From Campylobacterota bacterium (GTDB taxonomy: Bacteria; Campylobacterota; Campylobacteria; Campylobacterales; Sulfurovaceae), in assembly GCA_030595845.1 (NCBI GenBank), contig JAUVCL010000052.1, forward strand, positions 1-12,680: DNA of 12,680 nucleotides. The letters are read 5' to 3'. Shown one piece after another: positions 1 to 6,240 of this stretch. Both the position numbers and the translations under genes were made by a program. The number at the start of each line of letters is the position of its first letter. Within the stretch, counting starts at the first letter, position 1. A model generated the notes under the pieces. That model was not told the DNA's origin. It saw only the letters and a list, made by a program, of their open reading frames with translations, and searched no databases.

Positions 1-1328
1 TGTATAAAATTTCCCATTATTTTAGCAGTTTAGAGATAACAAGAGGCTTTTTCATTGCTGTTTTCAGTTCTGCCTTCATTTACCTTGATCACTGGGGATT
101 ATCACACCCTATCCTCAATACATTTTTAGGACTTTTATCACTTTATTTACTTTTACAGTCAAGTACAAAAATATGGTTTATCTCTGGATTTTTCATAGGT
201 CTGTTCTGGTTTTGGTGGATTGCCCTGAGTCTCATCCATTATGAAATGGTCTGGGCAGCACCGATAGAGATCGTTATTATCATGTTAAGTTATGGTGCTA
301 TTTTTGCATTTATTGGATGGATAAGTGAAAAAGCATCCTCTTTACTTGTAGGGTGTTGTGTCCCCACAACACCAAAAATTCGTTTGCCTAAATGGTGTTG
401 TCAGGAGACAACACCCTACATCATTTCATTAACACTAAAAGCCCTTGGGCTTTTAGTGTTAAGCTACATTCACCCCTTTTCCTTTGACTGGCTCAAACCC
501 GAACTGATGTTTATAGAAAGTTATCTGGGCATTGAAAAATGGCAATTTGCATTGATACTTATTGCCATGATACTCAGCATCTGGAAAAAACAGTTCCTCT
601 ATCTTTTGATCATTCTATTTGCCTACCAACCTACCACACAAACAACTTCAACTATACGCGGAGATATTGAACTCATCACTACCTATACTTCGGTTCAGGA
701 TAAATGGAACAAAACACTACACCCCAAACAATTTAAGAATATTTTCAGGCATATTGACCAGGCAATAGCTGATAAAAAAACCCTTATTATCTTGCCCGAA
801 TCTGTTTTCCCTACCTTTATTAACCGCTCACAAGCACTTGTAGATAAACTGAGGGAAAAAGCCAAACATATTTCCATCGTTACAGGCGGACTCTACTGGG
901 ATGGAAAAACACCAAGAAACTCAACCTACATCTTCACAGACAACACCATCACCGTAGCCAATAAAGTGGTGCTTGTTCCTTTTGGTGAAAGTAATCCTCT
1001 TCCTGATTTTTTAAGTGACTGGGTCAACAATGTTTTTTATGATGGTGCCGTAGACTATAAAGCAAGTCCTGATGTCACAGACTATGAAATAAACGGTGTC
1101 ACTTACCGAAATGCCATCTGCTTTGAAGCCACCTCTGAGAAGCTTTATGAAGGAAACCCAAAGAACATGATAGTCCTCAGCAACAACGGCTGGTTCACAC
1201 CCTCTATAGAGCCAACACTTCAAAAGCTACTACTTCAATACTACAGTAAAAAATATGGTACAAATATCTACCATTCTGTCAATATGTCGAACTCATATAT
1301 GATACAAAATGGAAATGTGATTCAGTAA
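1..1328 (+). CDS. lnt: Apolipoprotein N-acyltransferase (Lnt), 5'-truncated by window edge
   Basis: Lnt transfers an acyl chain from phospholipid to the N-terminal cysteine of apolipoproteins in the inner membrane, the last step of lipoprotein maturation. The frame is open from position 3 with no stop, so the true start lies before the window; the first ATG (246) falls inside the membrane part and is not the start. The visible N-terminal part is a run of hydrophobic helices (for example the FFIGLFWFWWIAL segment just before 246). Numbering from the Met at 246, the nitrilase-like domain covers about 140-350, with a catalytic triad matching the family: Glu185 (ILPES), Lys240 (NKVVLVPFGE) and Cys292 (AICFEAT). 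About 441 residues are visible, in the range expected for Campylobacterota. Oddities: residues 35-58 are encoded exactly by a 72-bp palindromic repeat, and a perfect 14-bp palindrome follows at 431-460. The frame stays open through both, so the gene appears intact. The identification is firm; the effect of the insert is unknown. Confidence 0.9.
   Translation, partial: YKISHYFSSLEITRGFFIAVFSSAFIYLDHWGLSHPILNTFLGLLSLYLLLQSSTKIWFISGFFIGLFWFWWIALSLIHYEMVWAAPIEIVIIMLSYGAIFAFIGWISEKASSLLVGCCVPTTPKIRLPKWCCQETTPYIISLTLKALGLLVLSYIHPFSFDWLKPELMFIESYLGIEKWQFALILIAMILSIWKKQFLYLLIILFAYQPTTQTTSTIRGDIELITTYTSVQDKWNKTLHPKQFKNIFRHIDQAIADKKTLIILPESVFPTFINRSQALVDKLREKAKHISIVTGGLYWDGKTPRNSTYIFTDNTITVANKVVLVPFGESNPLPDFLSDWVNNVFYDGAVDYKASPDVTDYEINGVTYRNAICFEATSEKLYEGNPKNMIVLSNNGWFTPSIEPTLQKLLLQYYSKKYGTNIYHSVNMSNSYMIQNGNVIQ
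348..419. repeat. REP-like palindromic doublet inserted in frame inside lnt
   Basis: The outer ends are perfect 12-bp inverted repeats (GTAGGGTGTTGT at 348-359 and its complement at 408-419), extendable by one base each side. Each half is also a 9-bp hairpin with a 4-nt loop: 352-360/365-373 and 394-402/407-415, both starting GGTGTTGT. The element is exactly 72 bp, 24 codons, and is translated as residues VGCCVPTT...CCQETTPY in Lnt. It has the same plan and the same GTAGGG...CCCTAC ends as the element at 11616-11684. REP/BIME elements of this kind are usually mobilised by RAYT (REP-associated tyrosine) transposases; no such gene is in this window. Confidence 0.85.
431..460. repeat. Perfect 14-bp palindrome with 2-nt loop within lnt
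   Basis: AACACTAAAAGCCC (431-444) is followed by TT and then its exact reverse complement (447-460). It encodes TLKALGLLVL in a membrane segment that looks native to Lnt (the motif leading to SYIHPF). It starts 12 bp after the REP-like insert ends. It could form a very stable RNA hairpin or DNA cruciform. No U-tract follows, so a terminator is unlikely. Confidence 0.8.
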
Positions 1329-1367
1329 TATATTTTAGTTTGAAATGTCCCTCCACTATCTGTTCTT

Positions 1368-1390
1368 GTTCCCATGCTTTGCGTGGGAAC
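1368..1390. repeat. Short hairpin repeat (GTTCCCA...TGGGAAC type)
   Basis: GTTCCCATGC, loop TTT, GCGTGGGAAC: a 10-bp stem with one G-T wobble. It lies 40 bp after the lnt stop codon and 81 bp beyond the fic stop codon, between two convergent genes. The sequence resembles the 'CGTTCCCACGC...GCGTGGGAACG' dispersed intergenic repeat that I recall from several proteobacteria. It has no T-tract on either strand, so it may block exonucleases or act as a weak terminator, but it is more likely a dispersed repeat. Confidence 0.6.
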
Positions 1391-1471
1391 GATGATATGA
1401 GATTGAGTGTTAAAGAGACCCTTATCAACTCCCTCTCTCCTCTACTTAACAAGAAGGGTAAGTAATTACTT

Positions 1472-2602
1472 TTATACTCTCACAAGACTTAACAAGGGTT
1501 CAAAAGCATATAAAGCAGGTCTTCTACCAGATGGTGCTTCACGAAGAACAAGTAGCTCTTTGTCTAATAGTGCTCTTGTAAACCTTGCAGCACTAGCACT
1601 TGGAATACCACTATTTTGTGTAAACTTGTTATTACGAAATACCGGGTTAGTAAATACATAATCAAGTGCATTTACACTATATTTAGATGATAAAGCATCA
1701 CTAAAAACCAATTTCATATCATCATAAAGTGCTCTTATACTTTCTGCAATTTCAAGGTTTCTGATAGCTTGTTTTTCTACAGCTTCAAGGAAGAAAATAC
1801 ACCATTCTGTCCAATTACCGCTCACAGATACGTCTCTCATCATATCTATATATTCATTTTTATGTTCTTCAAAAAACTCACTAATATAAAAGTGTGGTGC
1901 AGAAATAGTACCTGATGACCAGAGCATTAATGTTATAAGCATTCTCCCTATACGACCATTACCATCTTTAAAAGGGTGGAGTGCTTCGAACTCAATATGA
2001 GTAAGAGCTATCTTGACCAATTCAGGATCATCACTCTCTTTGATGTAGTTAAATAGCTTTTCCATCCCTTCTTGTAATTTTTCAGGGCTTATTGGTACAA
2101 ATAAAATATTTCTTTTTGTTCTATCTGCAAGATAGTTTTGTTCATTTTTATAAGTACCAGGACTTTTAGAGGCTCCTCGACCATAAGAGAGTAACTGCTG
2201 ATGTACAGCTTTTATTAAATACTCTGATACAGGCTGACCGTCTAGTACAGCCTTCTGGGCTGATTTAAGGGCTCTTTGGTAGAGGATTGTCTCAAGTATC
2301 TCTGCTCTAACTGGAGCTGGCGAGGCTTCTGATTCATCATAATCTGCTTCATATTGCAATATTTCATCCATGGTACTAATAGTACCTTCCATACGTGAAG
2401 AAATGACAGCTTCTTGATTTCTTAATGGGGCTAGAAGTATTTCACTATTATGCATACTCTTTAACATCTGATCGAAACGTGCCAATGCATCAGTTGTTTT
2501 AAGGATCTGACTCATTATTCTTCTATAATCTATTACTTCAGGAGGGAACTGATCATAATGATAGTCTACGGCATTGTCGAAATTTAGTTCATTAGCTAAC
2601 AT
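1472..2602 (-). CDS. Class II Fic family protein (AMP-transferase fold, Fic_N plus C-terminal winged helix)
   Basis: Fic enzymes transfer AMP (sometimes another nucleotide part) from a nucleotide to a Ser/Thr/Tyr hydroxyl on a target protein. In residue numbers from the ATG at 2608, the canonical Fic motif HPFKDGNGRIGR is at 211-222 (catalytic His211, Asp215, Arg219, Arg222), with a likely substrate flap near 150-160 (PGTYKNEQNYL). The N-terminal domain carries the autoinhibitory helix motif SxxxEG (SSRMEG, 70-75; Glu74), which places it in class II. About 310-375 looks like a winged helix. Length and order match SoFic-type single-chain proteins. Two in-frame starts exist: at 2608 the AAAGGA sequence abuts the ATG, but at 2602 it sits 6 nt away, so 2602 (376 aa) is preferred. 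There is no partner antitoxin gene; inhibition is built in. The target is unknown. Its accessory surroundings hint at transfer, which is inference. Confidence 0.92.
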   Translation of the reverse strand: MLANELNFDNAVDYHYDQFPPEVIDYRRIMSQILKTTDALARFDQMLKSMHNSEILLAPLRNQEAVISSRMEGTISTMDEILQYEADYDESEASPAPVRAEILETILYQRALKSAQKAVLDGQPVSEYLIKAVHQQLLSYGRGASKSPGTYKNEQNYLADRTKRNILFVPISPEKLQEGMEKLFNYIKESDDPELVKIALTHIEFEALHPFKDGNGRIGRMLITLMLWSSGTISAPHFYISEFFEEHKNEYIDMMRDVSVSGNWTEWCIFFLEAVEKQAIRNLEIAESIRALYDDMKLVFSDALSSKYSVNALDYVFTNPVFRNNKFTQNSGIPSASAARFTRALLDKELLVLREAPSGRRPALYAFEPLLSLVRV

Positions 2603-2628
2603 TTTCATTCCTTTGATATTAATATAAT

Positions 2629-2654
2629 AAAGTATTTTACTATCAAAATACTTT
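2629..2654 (-). promoter_or_regulatory. 10-bp inverted repeat just upstream of fic, candidate operator
   Basis: AAAGTATTTT (2629-2638) and its exact reverse complement (2645-2654) are separated by 6 nt. The centre lies about 40 nt before the fic start, inside the probable promoter. Read on the minus strand, a weak sigma70-like pair TTTACA-N17-TATTTT overlaps it. The right arm also belongs to the first copy of the 19-bp motif array. The C-terminal winged helix of Fic could in principle bind here; this is inference. Confidence 0.4.
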
Positions 2655-2871
2655 GTTTATCATAAAATGTAAAATATTAACAACAAGATGTTTTATTGTA
2701 CATATATTATTGTCAAGTTCTCTTGTGTATCAAAAATATAATAATATTAACGACAAAGAACTTTGTTGTACACTTATGAGTAGCAAGATCTTTTGTATAT
2801 CAGAAATTAAATAATATTAATGACAAAGTAATTAGACCCTATTATTTGATAGACAAAAGATTTTAAAAGTG
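2643..2871. repeat. Degenerate tandem array, 70-bp period, of 19-bp palindromic motifs upstream of fic
   Basis: Nineteen-bp motifs of the form nCAA(A/G)nnnnTTTGTnTAY start at 2643, 2683, 2713, 2753 and 2783, with decayed copies at 2823 and 2853. The spacing alternates 40, 30, 40, 30, 40, 30. Copies at 2643, 2713 and 2783 end in TATC; copies at 2683 and 2753 end in GTAC, giving two subtypes and an exact 70-bp higher-order unit. The long spacers also share ATAATATTAA (at 2741 and 2811; AAAATATTAA at 2671). Several motifs are themselves palindromic, for example ACAAAG-AA-CTTTGT (2753-2766). It could be an operator/iteron cluster or a decaying satellite repeat. Confidence 0.75.
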
Positions 2872-3161
2872 GAATGAACACCATAAAATAGACACTTATC
2901 TATTCAATTAACACATGCTAGTTCTGAGGTAAGAATACCGTACACTTTTAATAATGACAGTATCGTTCTTCCAAAACCTTGCCAATGTTTAACAAATCAA
3001 AATTTAGGACTTAGTGACAACCTGCTACTTTTTCTCAAGAATTATAGATAAATTTAGTTAAAAAACCTTATAGCGCGTTTAGAGACCTCTTTTTTGCAAC
3101 ATCCAATAGAAGATTTTATAAGAAAATAAGTAAACAAGAAGAATAGAAAAAAGGAAAGACT
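2872..3161. other. AT-rich non-coding stretch between fic and the CHAD gene
   Basis: I see no gene, RNA gene or mobile element here. The longest suggestive open stretch is a 30-codon minus-strand fragment at 2907-2996 (contains WQGFGRTILSLLKVYGILTS) with stops at both ends and no clear start or ribosome binding site. It could be a decayed gene remnant but I do not recognise it. Together with the array before it, this makes about 550 bp without a gene, the longest such gap in the window. Confidence 0.5.
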
Positions 3162-4529
3162 TTAGATATAAAACTTTGATGTTCTGAGTAATTTTAAAGC
3201 ATACGCTATCTTTTCTTTAAGTTCAACTTCATGCTCACACAAAAGTGGGTCAGTATCTAGCGTTGCATTTTCTGACTGCTCTTTTATAGTTGTCAGAATG
3301 ATTACACGTTCTTTGCAGTTACGGTATTCACGTAAAGGCTTAAAAAGAATATTAAATTCTTCTACAAGTCTTTGTGTCTCTTTTTCTCCCAGGATATGAT
3401 AGAAATCTTCGATGAGTGTTTGAAGAGAGTCCATAGAGGTATAAAGTTGCTCAAGCATCTCTTCATCATACCCCTCTTTTGTTTTTGCAAGTAAAGTTTC
3501 AAATGTTTTCAAATGTTTTCTGACTACTTTTTTAACCTCTTTTTTTAAAGCCTTATATTGATGATGCTCTTGATCAAAAAGTTCTCTTGTAAGTATCTGT
3601 ATCAGCTGTCCAAAAGGTTGAGATAAAAGCATCTGTGTTACTTCTTTTTCTTCTTGGGAAGTGAGACTTTTCAGTTCGCTATAAAGGCTTAACTTTGCAT
3701 TTTCTCGCGTAGAGCAAAGTTCTTCTAAAAAATAAAGCGTGCGTAACAGTTTTGTTTCTTCATGATAACGTAACAATAAACTTGTGCAAAAGCGCTGAAC
3801 GCCGGGCGCAAAAAGATCTGGAAAAGTATCTAAAATGGTAGCAGTACGACGCATGAGTACACGTAAACGGTGCAGTGTTGCACTCAAATGTTTACGCTGG
3901 TAATTTACTTTATAGTAATGTAAAAGGCGAAGATTTTTATAGAGTAGTAAAGCAACACCATCACGAACATAAAGCCGCCTTGGAACTTGCCAGAAAAAGA
4001 GATTGGCAGACTCAAAAGCATCAATCTTGTCAAAAAGTTTATGCAGGTCATATTCCATGGGTTTCACACATAAAGAGAGTATTCTGTCCGTATATTTTTC
4101 ATCGTGGTCAATCTCTTTAAGAATAAATGCTTGAAGCATCTCCAACATTTGAGATTCTCTCATGGCCTTTGCATCGTTAAAATAGGCAGAAAGGACATAA
4201 AGCCCTTTGAGATTTTTTAAGTACTTGGAGACAACAAAGGTTTCTTCCCCCATAGCAACAGTATACGACTTCCGTGTAAGCTTTCTTCCTGTATGTTTTT
4301 TACGTTCTTCATCATAGACCTCTTCTGTCACAGAAACCATGTCTTCTTTCCCTTCTTTCCCAATCATTACTTTTGTATATGTTTGAGGAAAAGACTTCAG
4401 ATAATAACACTGTGTATCACTGTCTGATTTGATGTAGAATTGCTCTGTTTTTTCAAGGGTGAGGATTTGTTCTTTAAGCCAGCGTTGTATGTCTGCGGAT
4501 ATTAAAAACTTACGTTGTATCTTATTCAT
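3162..4529 (-). CDS. CYTH-like/CHAD domain protein
   Basis: CHAD is an all-helical, positively charged domain known to bind inorganic polyphosphate, often fused to or near a CYTH (triphosphate tunnel) domain. From the ATG at 4529 the protein has 455 residues. The start MNKIQRKFLI resembles the CYTH opening 'EIERKFLV', but the ExExK glutamates are replaced (Q at the second Glu), so the CYTH part (about 1-150) is probably catalytically inactive. The CHAD part covers about 175-430, with the signature HRLRVLMRR at 220-228 and many Lys, Arg and His residues. The frame stays open upstream to a GTG at 4571, but the conserved start and an extended -10 sequence just before the ATG argue for 4529. The gene stands alone, divergent from yidD. 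A role in polyphosphate binding is inferred from the family only. Confidence 0.82.
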   Translation of the reverse strand: MNKIQRKFLISADIQRWLKEQILTLEKTEQFYIKSDSDTQCYYLKSFPQTYTKVMIGKEGKEDMVSVTEEVYDEERKKHTGRKLTRKSYTVAMGEETFVVSKYLKNLKGLYVLSAYFNDAKAMRESQMLEMLQAFILKEIDHDEKYTDRILSLCVKPMEYDLHKLFDKIDAFESANLFFWQVPRRLYVRDGVALLLYKNLRLLHYYKVNYQRKHLSATLHRLRVLMRRTATILDTFPDLFAPGVQRFCTSLLLRYHEETKLLRTLYFLEELCSTRENAKLSLYSELKSLTSQEEKEVTQMLLSQPFGQLIQILTRELFDQEHHQYKALKKEVKKVVRKHLKTFETLLAKTKEGYDEEMLEQLYTSMDSLQTLIEDFYHILGEKETQRLVEEFNILFKPLREYRNCKERVIILTTIKEQSENATLDTDPLLCEHEVELKEKIAYALKLLRTSKFYI

Positions 4530-4536
4530 AATGCTG

Positions 4537-4545
4537 ATTATAGCA
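4537..4545 (-). promoter_or_regulatory. Extended -10 promoter of the CHAD gene, possibly leaderless
   Basis: On the minus strand TGCTATAAT (extended -10, TGnTATAAT) ends 7 nt before the ATG at 4529. Transcription would then start at or next to the A of the start codon, giving a leaderless or nearly leaderless message. No good ribosome binding site is visible before this ATG, which fits. There is no convincing -35. Confidence 0.45.
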
Positions 4546-4599
4546 AAGAATACTTCAGTTGTTATATGCACTTACAGCCCAAATATAGAGGGATAATAA

Positions 4600-4628
4600 T
4601 TGACATAAAACCCGTTTTAAACTATAAT
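4600..4628 (+). promoter_or_regulatory. Consensus sigma70-type promoter for the leader ORF-yidD-pyrC unit
   Basis: TTGACA (4600-4605), a 17-nt spacer, then TATAAT (4623-4628): a perfect match to both hexamers at ideal spacing. Start of transcription is expected near 4635, about 22 nt before the small ORF at 4658 and about 80 nt before yidD. A complete -35 box is unusual in Campylobacterota, where housekeeping promoters often lack one, so this is probably a strong constitutive promoter. Confidence 0.8.
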
Positions 4629-4657
4629 AAACTTACCAATCAGACACAAGGGGTATT

Positions 4658-4717
4658 ATGCGATTTGTACATTATTCTCACACAAAAGTTAAGCTAAGAG
4701 CCCCTCTATACCTATGA
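4658..4717 (+). CDS. Putative 19-residue leader peptide overlapping yidD
   Basis: The ORF encodes MRFVHYSHTKVKLRAPLYL. A good ribosome binding site (AAGGGG at about 4648-4653) sits 4 nt before its ATG. Its TGA overlaps the yidD ATG in the sequence ATGA (4714-4717), the classic arrangement for translational coupling. yidD itself has no purine-rich site at the right distance except the weak AAGAG near 4695-4700, 14 nt away, so ribosomes finishing this ORF may start yidD. It is not recognisably rpmH or rnpA. It could be a chance ORF; coding status is unproven. Confidence 0.45.
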   Translation: MRFVHYSHTKVKLRAPLYL

Positions 4718-5082
4718 ACACAAAAAACCTCTATCTGGTACCTATTAAAGGGTACCAGTACATTTCAAAAATGCTTCCTGCATCCTGTCGTTATTATCCA
4801 AGTTGTTCTGAGTATGCCTCGTGGCAGTTTGAATTTAATGCTCCACATAAGGCACTTGGGGAAAGTACTTTACGTATCTTACGATGTAATCAGTTTTTTA
4901 AAGGAGGCATAGACTATCCTTTGGTTAATTATACACCTCCCAAACATCTTTCTATACTCAAATTTAATGCATTTTGTGGCAAAATAGATGTACTCTATTG
5001 GCTCGTACCTCAAAGTATGTCGGCTGATCACTCAAAATATTATGTTCTAAAGGACTTCGATGCAATTAACCGCTCCACTTGA
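4714..5082 (+). CDS. yidD: Membrane protein insertion efficiency factor YidD
   Basis: YidD is a small inner-membrane-associated protein that helps YidC insert membrane proteins. The family core is clear: KGYQYISKMLPASCRYYPSCSEYA at about 12-35 with conserved Cys25 and Cys31, then RILRCNQFFKGGID at 54-67 with Cys58. At 122 residues it is longer than many YidD proteins; the tail after about 78 (rich in aromatic residues) is not part of the core and I do not recognise it. The start overlaps the leader ORF, and the gene end overlaps pyrC by 23 bp. yidD usually lies in rpmH-rnpA-yidD-yidC, so this site next to pyrC is unusual. An 8-bp hairpin lies in codons 8-15. Confidence 0.9.
   Translation: MNTKNLYLVPIKGYQYISKMLPASCRYYPSCSEYASWQFEFNAPHKALGESTLRILRCNQFFKGGIDYPLVNYTPPKHLSILKFNAFCGKIDVLYWLVPQSMSADHSKYYVLKDFDAINRST
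4735..4758 (+). promoter_or_regulatory. Hairpin in the 5' coding region of yidD
   Basis: CTGGTACC (4735-4742), loop TATTAAAG, GGTACCAG (4751-4758): a perfect 8-bp stem starting 19 nt after the yidD start codon. Its position suggests it could slow or hold ribosomes near the start and tune coupling with the leader ORF, but the coding sequence (LVPIKGYQ) is partly conserved, so it may be coincidence. Confidence 0.35.
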
Positions 5083-6067
5083 CATGCACCTTCACCTCAG
5101 AGATGGTGAAATGTTGGAAAATATCGCAAAAATGAGTGCCCATACCTTCTCCGGCGCTATTATCATGCCTAATCTTGTACCCCCTGTGAGTACAAAAGAA
5201 GAAGTGATCTCTTATAAGCAGCGTATTATGGCAGCCATTGGTGAGGAAAAGTTCACGCCCTATATGACACTTTTTTTTAAACCTTCTTATGACAGATTCT
5301 TTTTAGAATCTATCAAAGATGAGATCACAGCGATCAAACTCTACCCTGCGGGTATTACCACCAACTCAGAAGGCGGTGTAAGTGGTTTTGATGTAGAAGA
5401 GTTGCGTCCGGCACTTTCAGCCATGTCGGAACTGAACATACCTCTCTGTGTGCATGGCGAAACCAATGGTTTTGTGATGGACAGAGAAGCAGAGTTTGTC
5501 AGTATTTATGAAAAACTGGCCACGGCTTTTCCCAAACTAAAGATCATCATGGAGCACATTACAACAAAAGAGAGTGTGGCAGCACTGGATAAATTTGAAA
5601 ACCTCTATGCTACTATTACCCTGCACCATCTTCTTATCACTCTGGATGATGTGGCTGGCGGTATGCTTAAACCTCATCTTTTCTGTAAGCCCATCGCAAA
5701 ACGTCCCAAAGACAGAGCTGCACTGCTCAAAGTAGCATTGGCGGCGCACCCAAAAGTAATGTTCGGTTCAGACTCTGCACCACATCCAAAACATGCTAAA
5801 GAAGCCTGTGGCTGTGCAGCAGGTGTCTTTACTGCACCCATTGCCCTGCAGGTTTTAGCTGAACTTTTTGAGAAAGAAAATGCTTCGCTCGAAAATCTTC
5901 AAGCTTTTATTTCTGGCAATGCACACAGAATTTATGGCGTAACACCTCCAAAGAAAACCATTATCTTAGAAAAGAGATCGTTTAAAGTACCCTCTGATTA
6001 CAATGGTGTTGTACCTATGTATGCAGATGAAGAGATAGCTTACACTGTTAAAGAAATTAGAAATTGA
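5060..6067 (+). CDS. pyrC: Dihydroorotase (class II, PyrC type)
   Basis: Dihydroorotase closes carbamoyl-aspartate to dihydroorotate, step three of pyrimidine synthesis, in the cytoplasm with a binuclear zinc centre. The 335 residues contain all expected ligands: His10 and His12 (DMHLHLRDG), Lys93 as the carboxylated bridging lysine (AIKLYPAG), His132 (CVHGET), His166 (MEHIT) and catalytic Asp238 (GSDSAPH). Arg14 in HLRDG and the 97-103 loop (AGITTNS) are also typical of the E. coli PyrC type. An AAAGGA site (5049-5054) 5 nt before the ATG fixes the start. The first 23 bp overlap the end of yidD, so the two are likely cotranscribed. Confidence 0.96.
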   Translation: MQLTAPLDMHLHLRDGEMLENIAKMSAHTFSGAIIMPNLVPPVSTKEEVISYKQRIMAAIGEEKFTPYMTLFFKPSYDRFFLESIKDEITAIKLYPAGITTNSEGGVSGFDVEELRPALSAMSELNIPLCVHGETNGFVMDREAEFVSIYEKLATAFPKLKIIMEHITTKESVAALDKFENLYATITLHHLLITLDDVAGGMLKPHLFCKPIAKRPKDRAALLKVALAAHPKVMFGSDSAPHPKHAKEACGCAAGVFTAPIALQVLAELFEKENASLENLQAFISGNAHRIYGVTPPKKTIILEKRSFKVPSDYNGVVPMYADEEIAYTVKEIRN

Positions 6068-6176
6068 TACACGCTTAAAAGAATCATACATAACAGAATC
6101 ATTCATCTATATAGCCCTTCTATGTCACAGAAAAGAGAAATATCGACTACAATAATAAAAATGATGAATTTAAAGC

Positions 6177-6201
6177 CTTAACTCAAAAATAATTAGTTAA
6201 G
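6177..6201. promoter_or_regulatory. Inverted repeat in the pyrC-cysK gap
   Basis: CTTAACT (6177-6183) and AGTTAAG (6195-6201) with an 11-nt AT-rich loop, 40 nt before cysK. It may be an operator for cysK or a chance AT-rich palindrome. The rest of the 173-bp gap is AT-rich with no gene. A ribosome binding site (AAGGA, 6230-6234) precedes cysK. Confidence 0.25.
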
Positions 6202-6240
6202 ATATTTTAAGAATATAAGGTAAAAGAATAAGGATAGTAC

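Noticed and set aside
246..1328. lnt starting at the ATG at 246
   Set aside because: The frame is open and encodes hydrophobic Lnt-like helices back to position 3, so the gene begins before the window.
1407..1661. Plus-strand ORF across the fic 3' end
   Set aside because: It overlaps the conserved Fic winged-helix coding region in antisense and shows no recognisable domain.
2643..2871. CRISPR array
   Set aside because: Repeats are 19 bp and imperfect, gaps alternate 11 and 21 bp, and the gaps are themselves similar to each other; no cas genes are nearby.
2907..2996. Possible minus-strand gene remnant (WQGFGRTILSLLKVYG...)
   Set aside because: Only 30 codons between stops, no start or ribosome binding site, and no family I can name.
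4530..4571. N-terminal extension of the CHAD protein from GTG 4571
   Set aside because: It adds 14 residues before the CYTH-like start, has no ribosome binding site and overlaps the extended -10 element.
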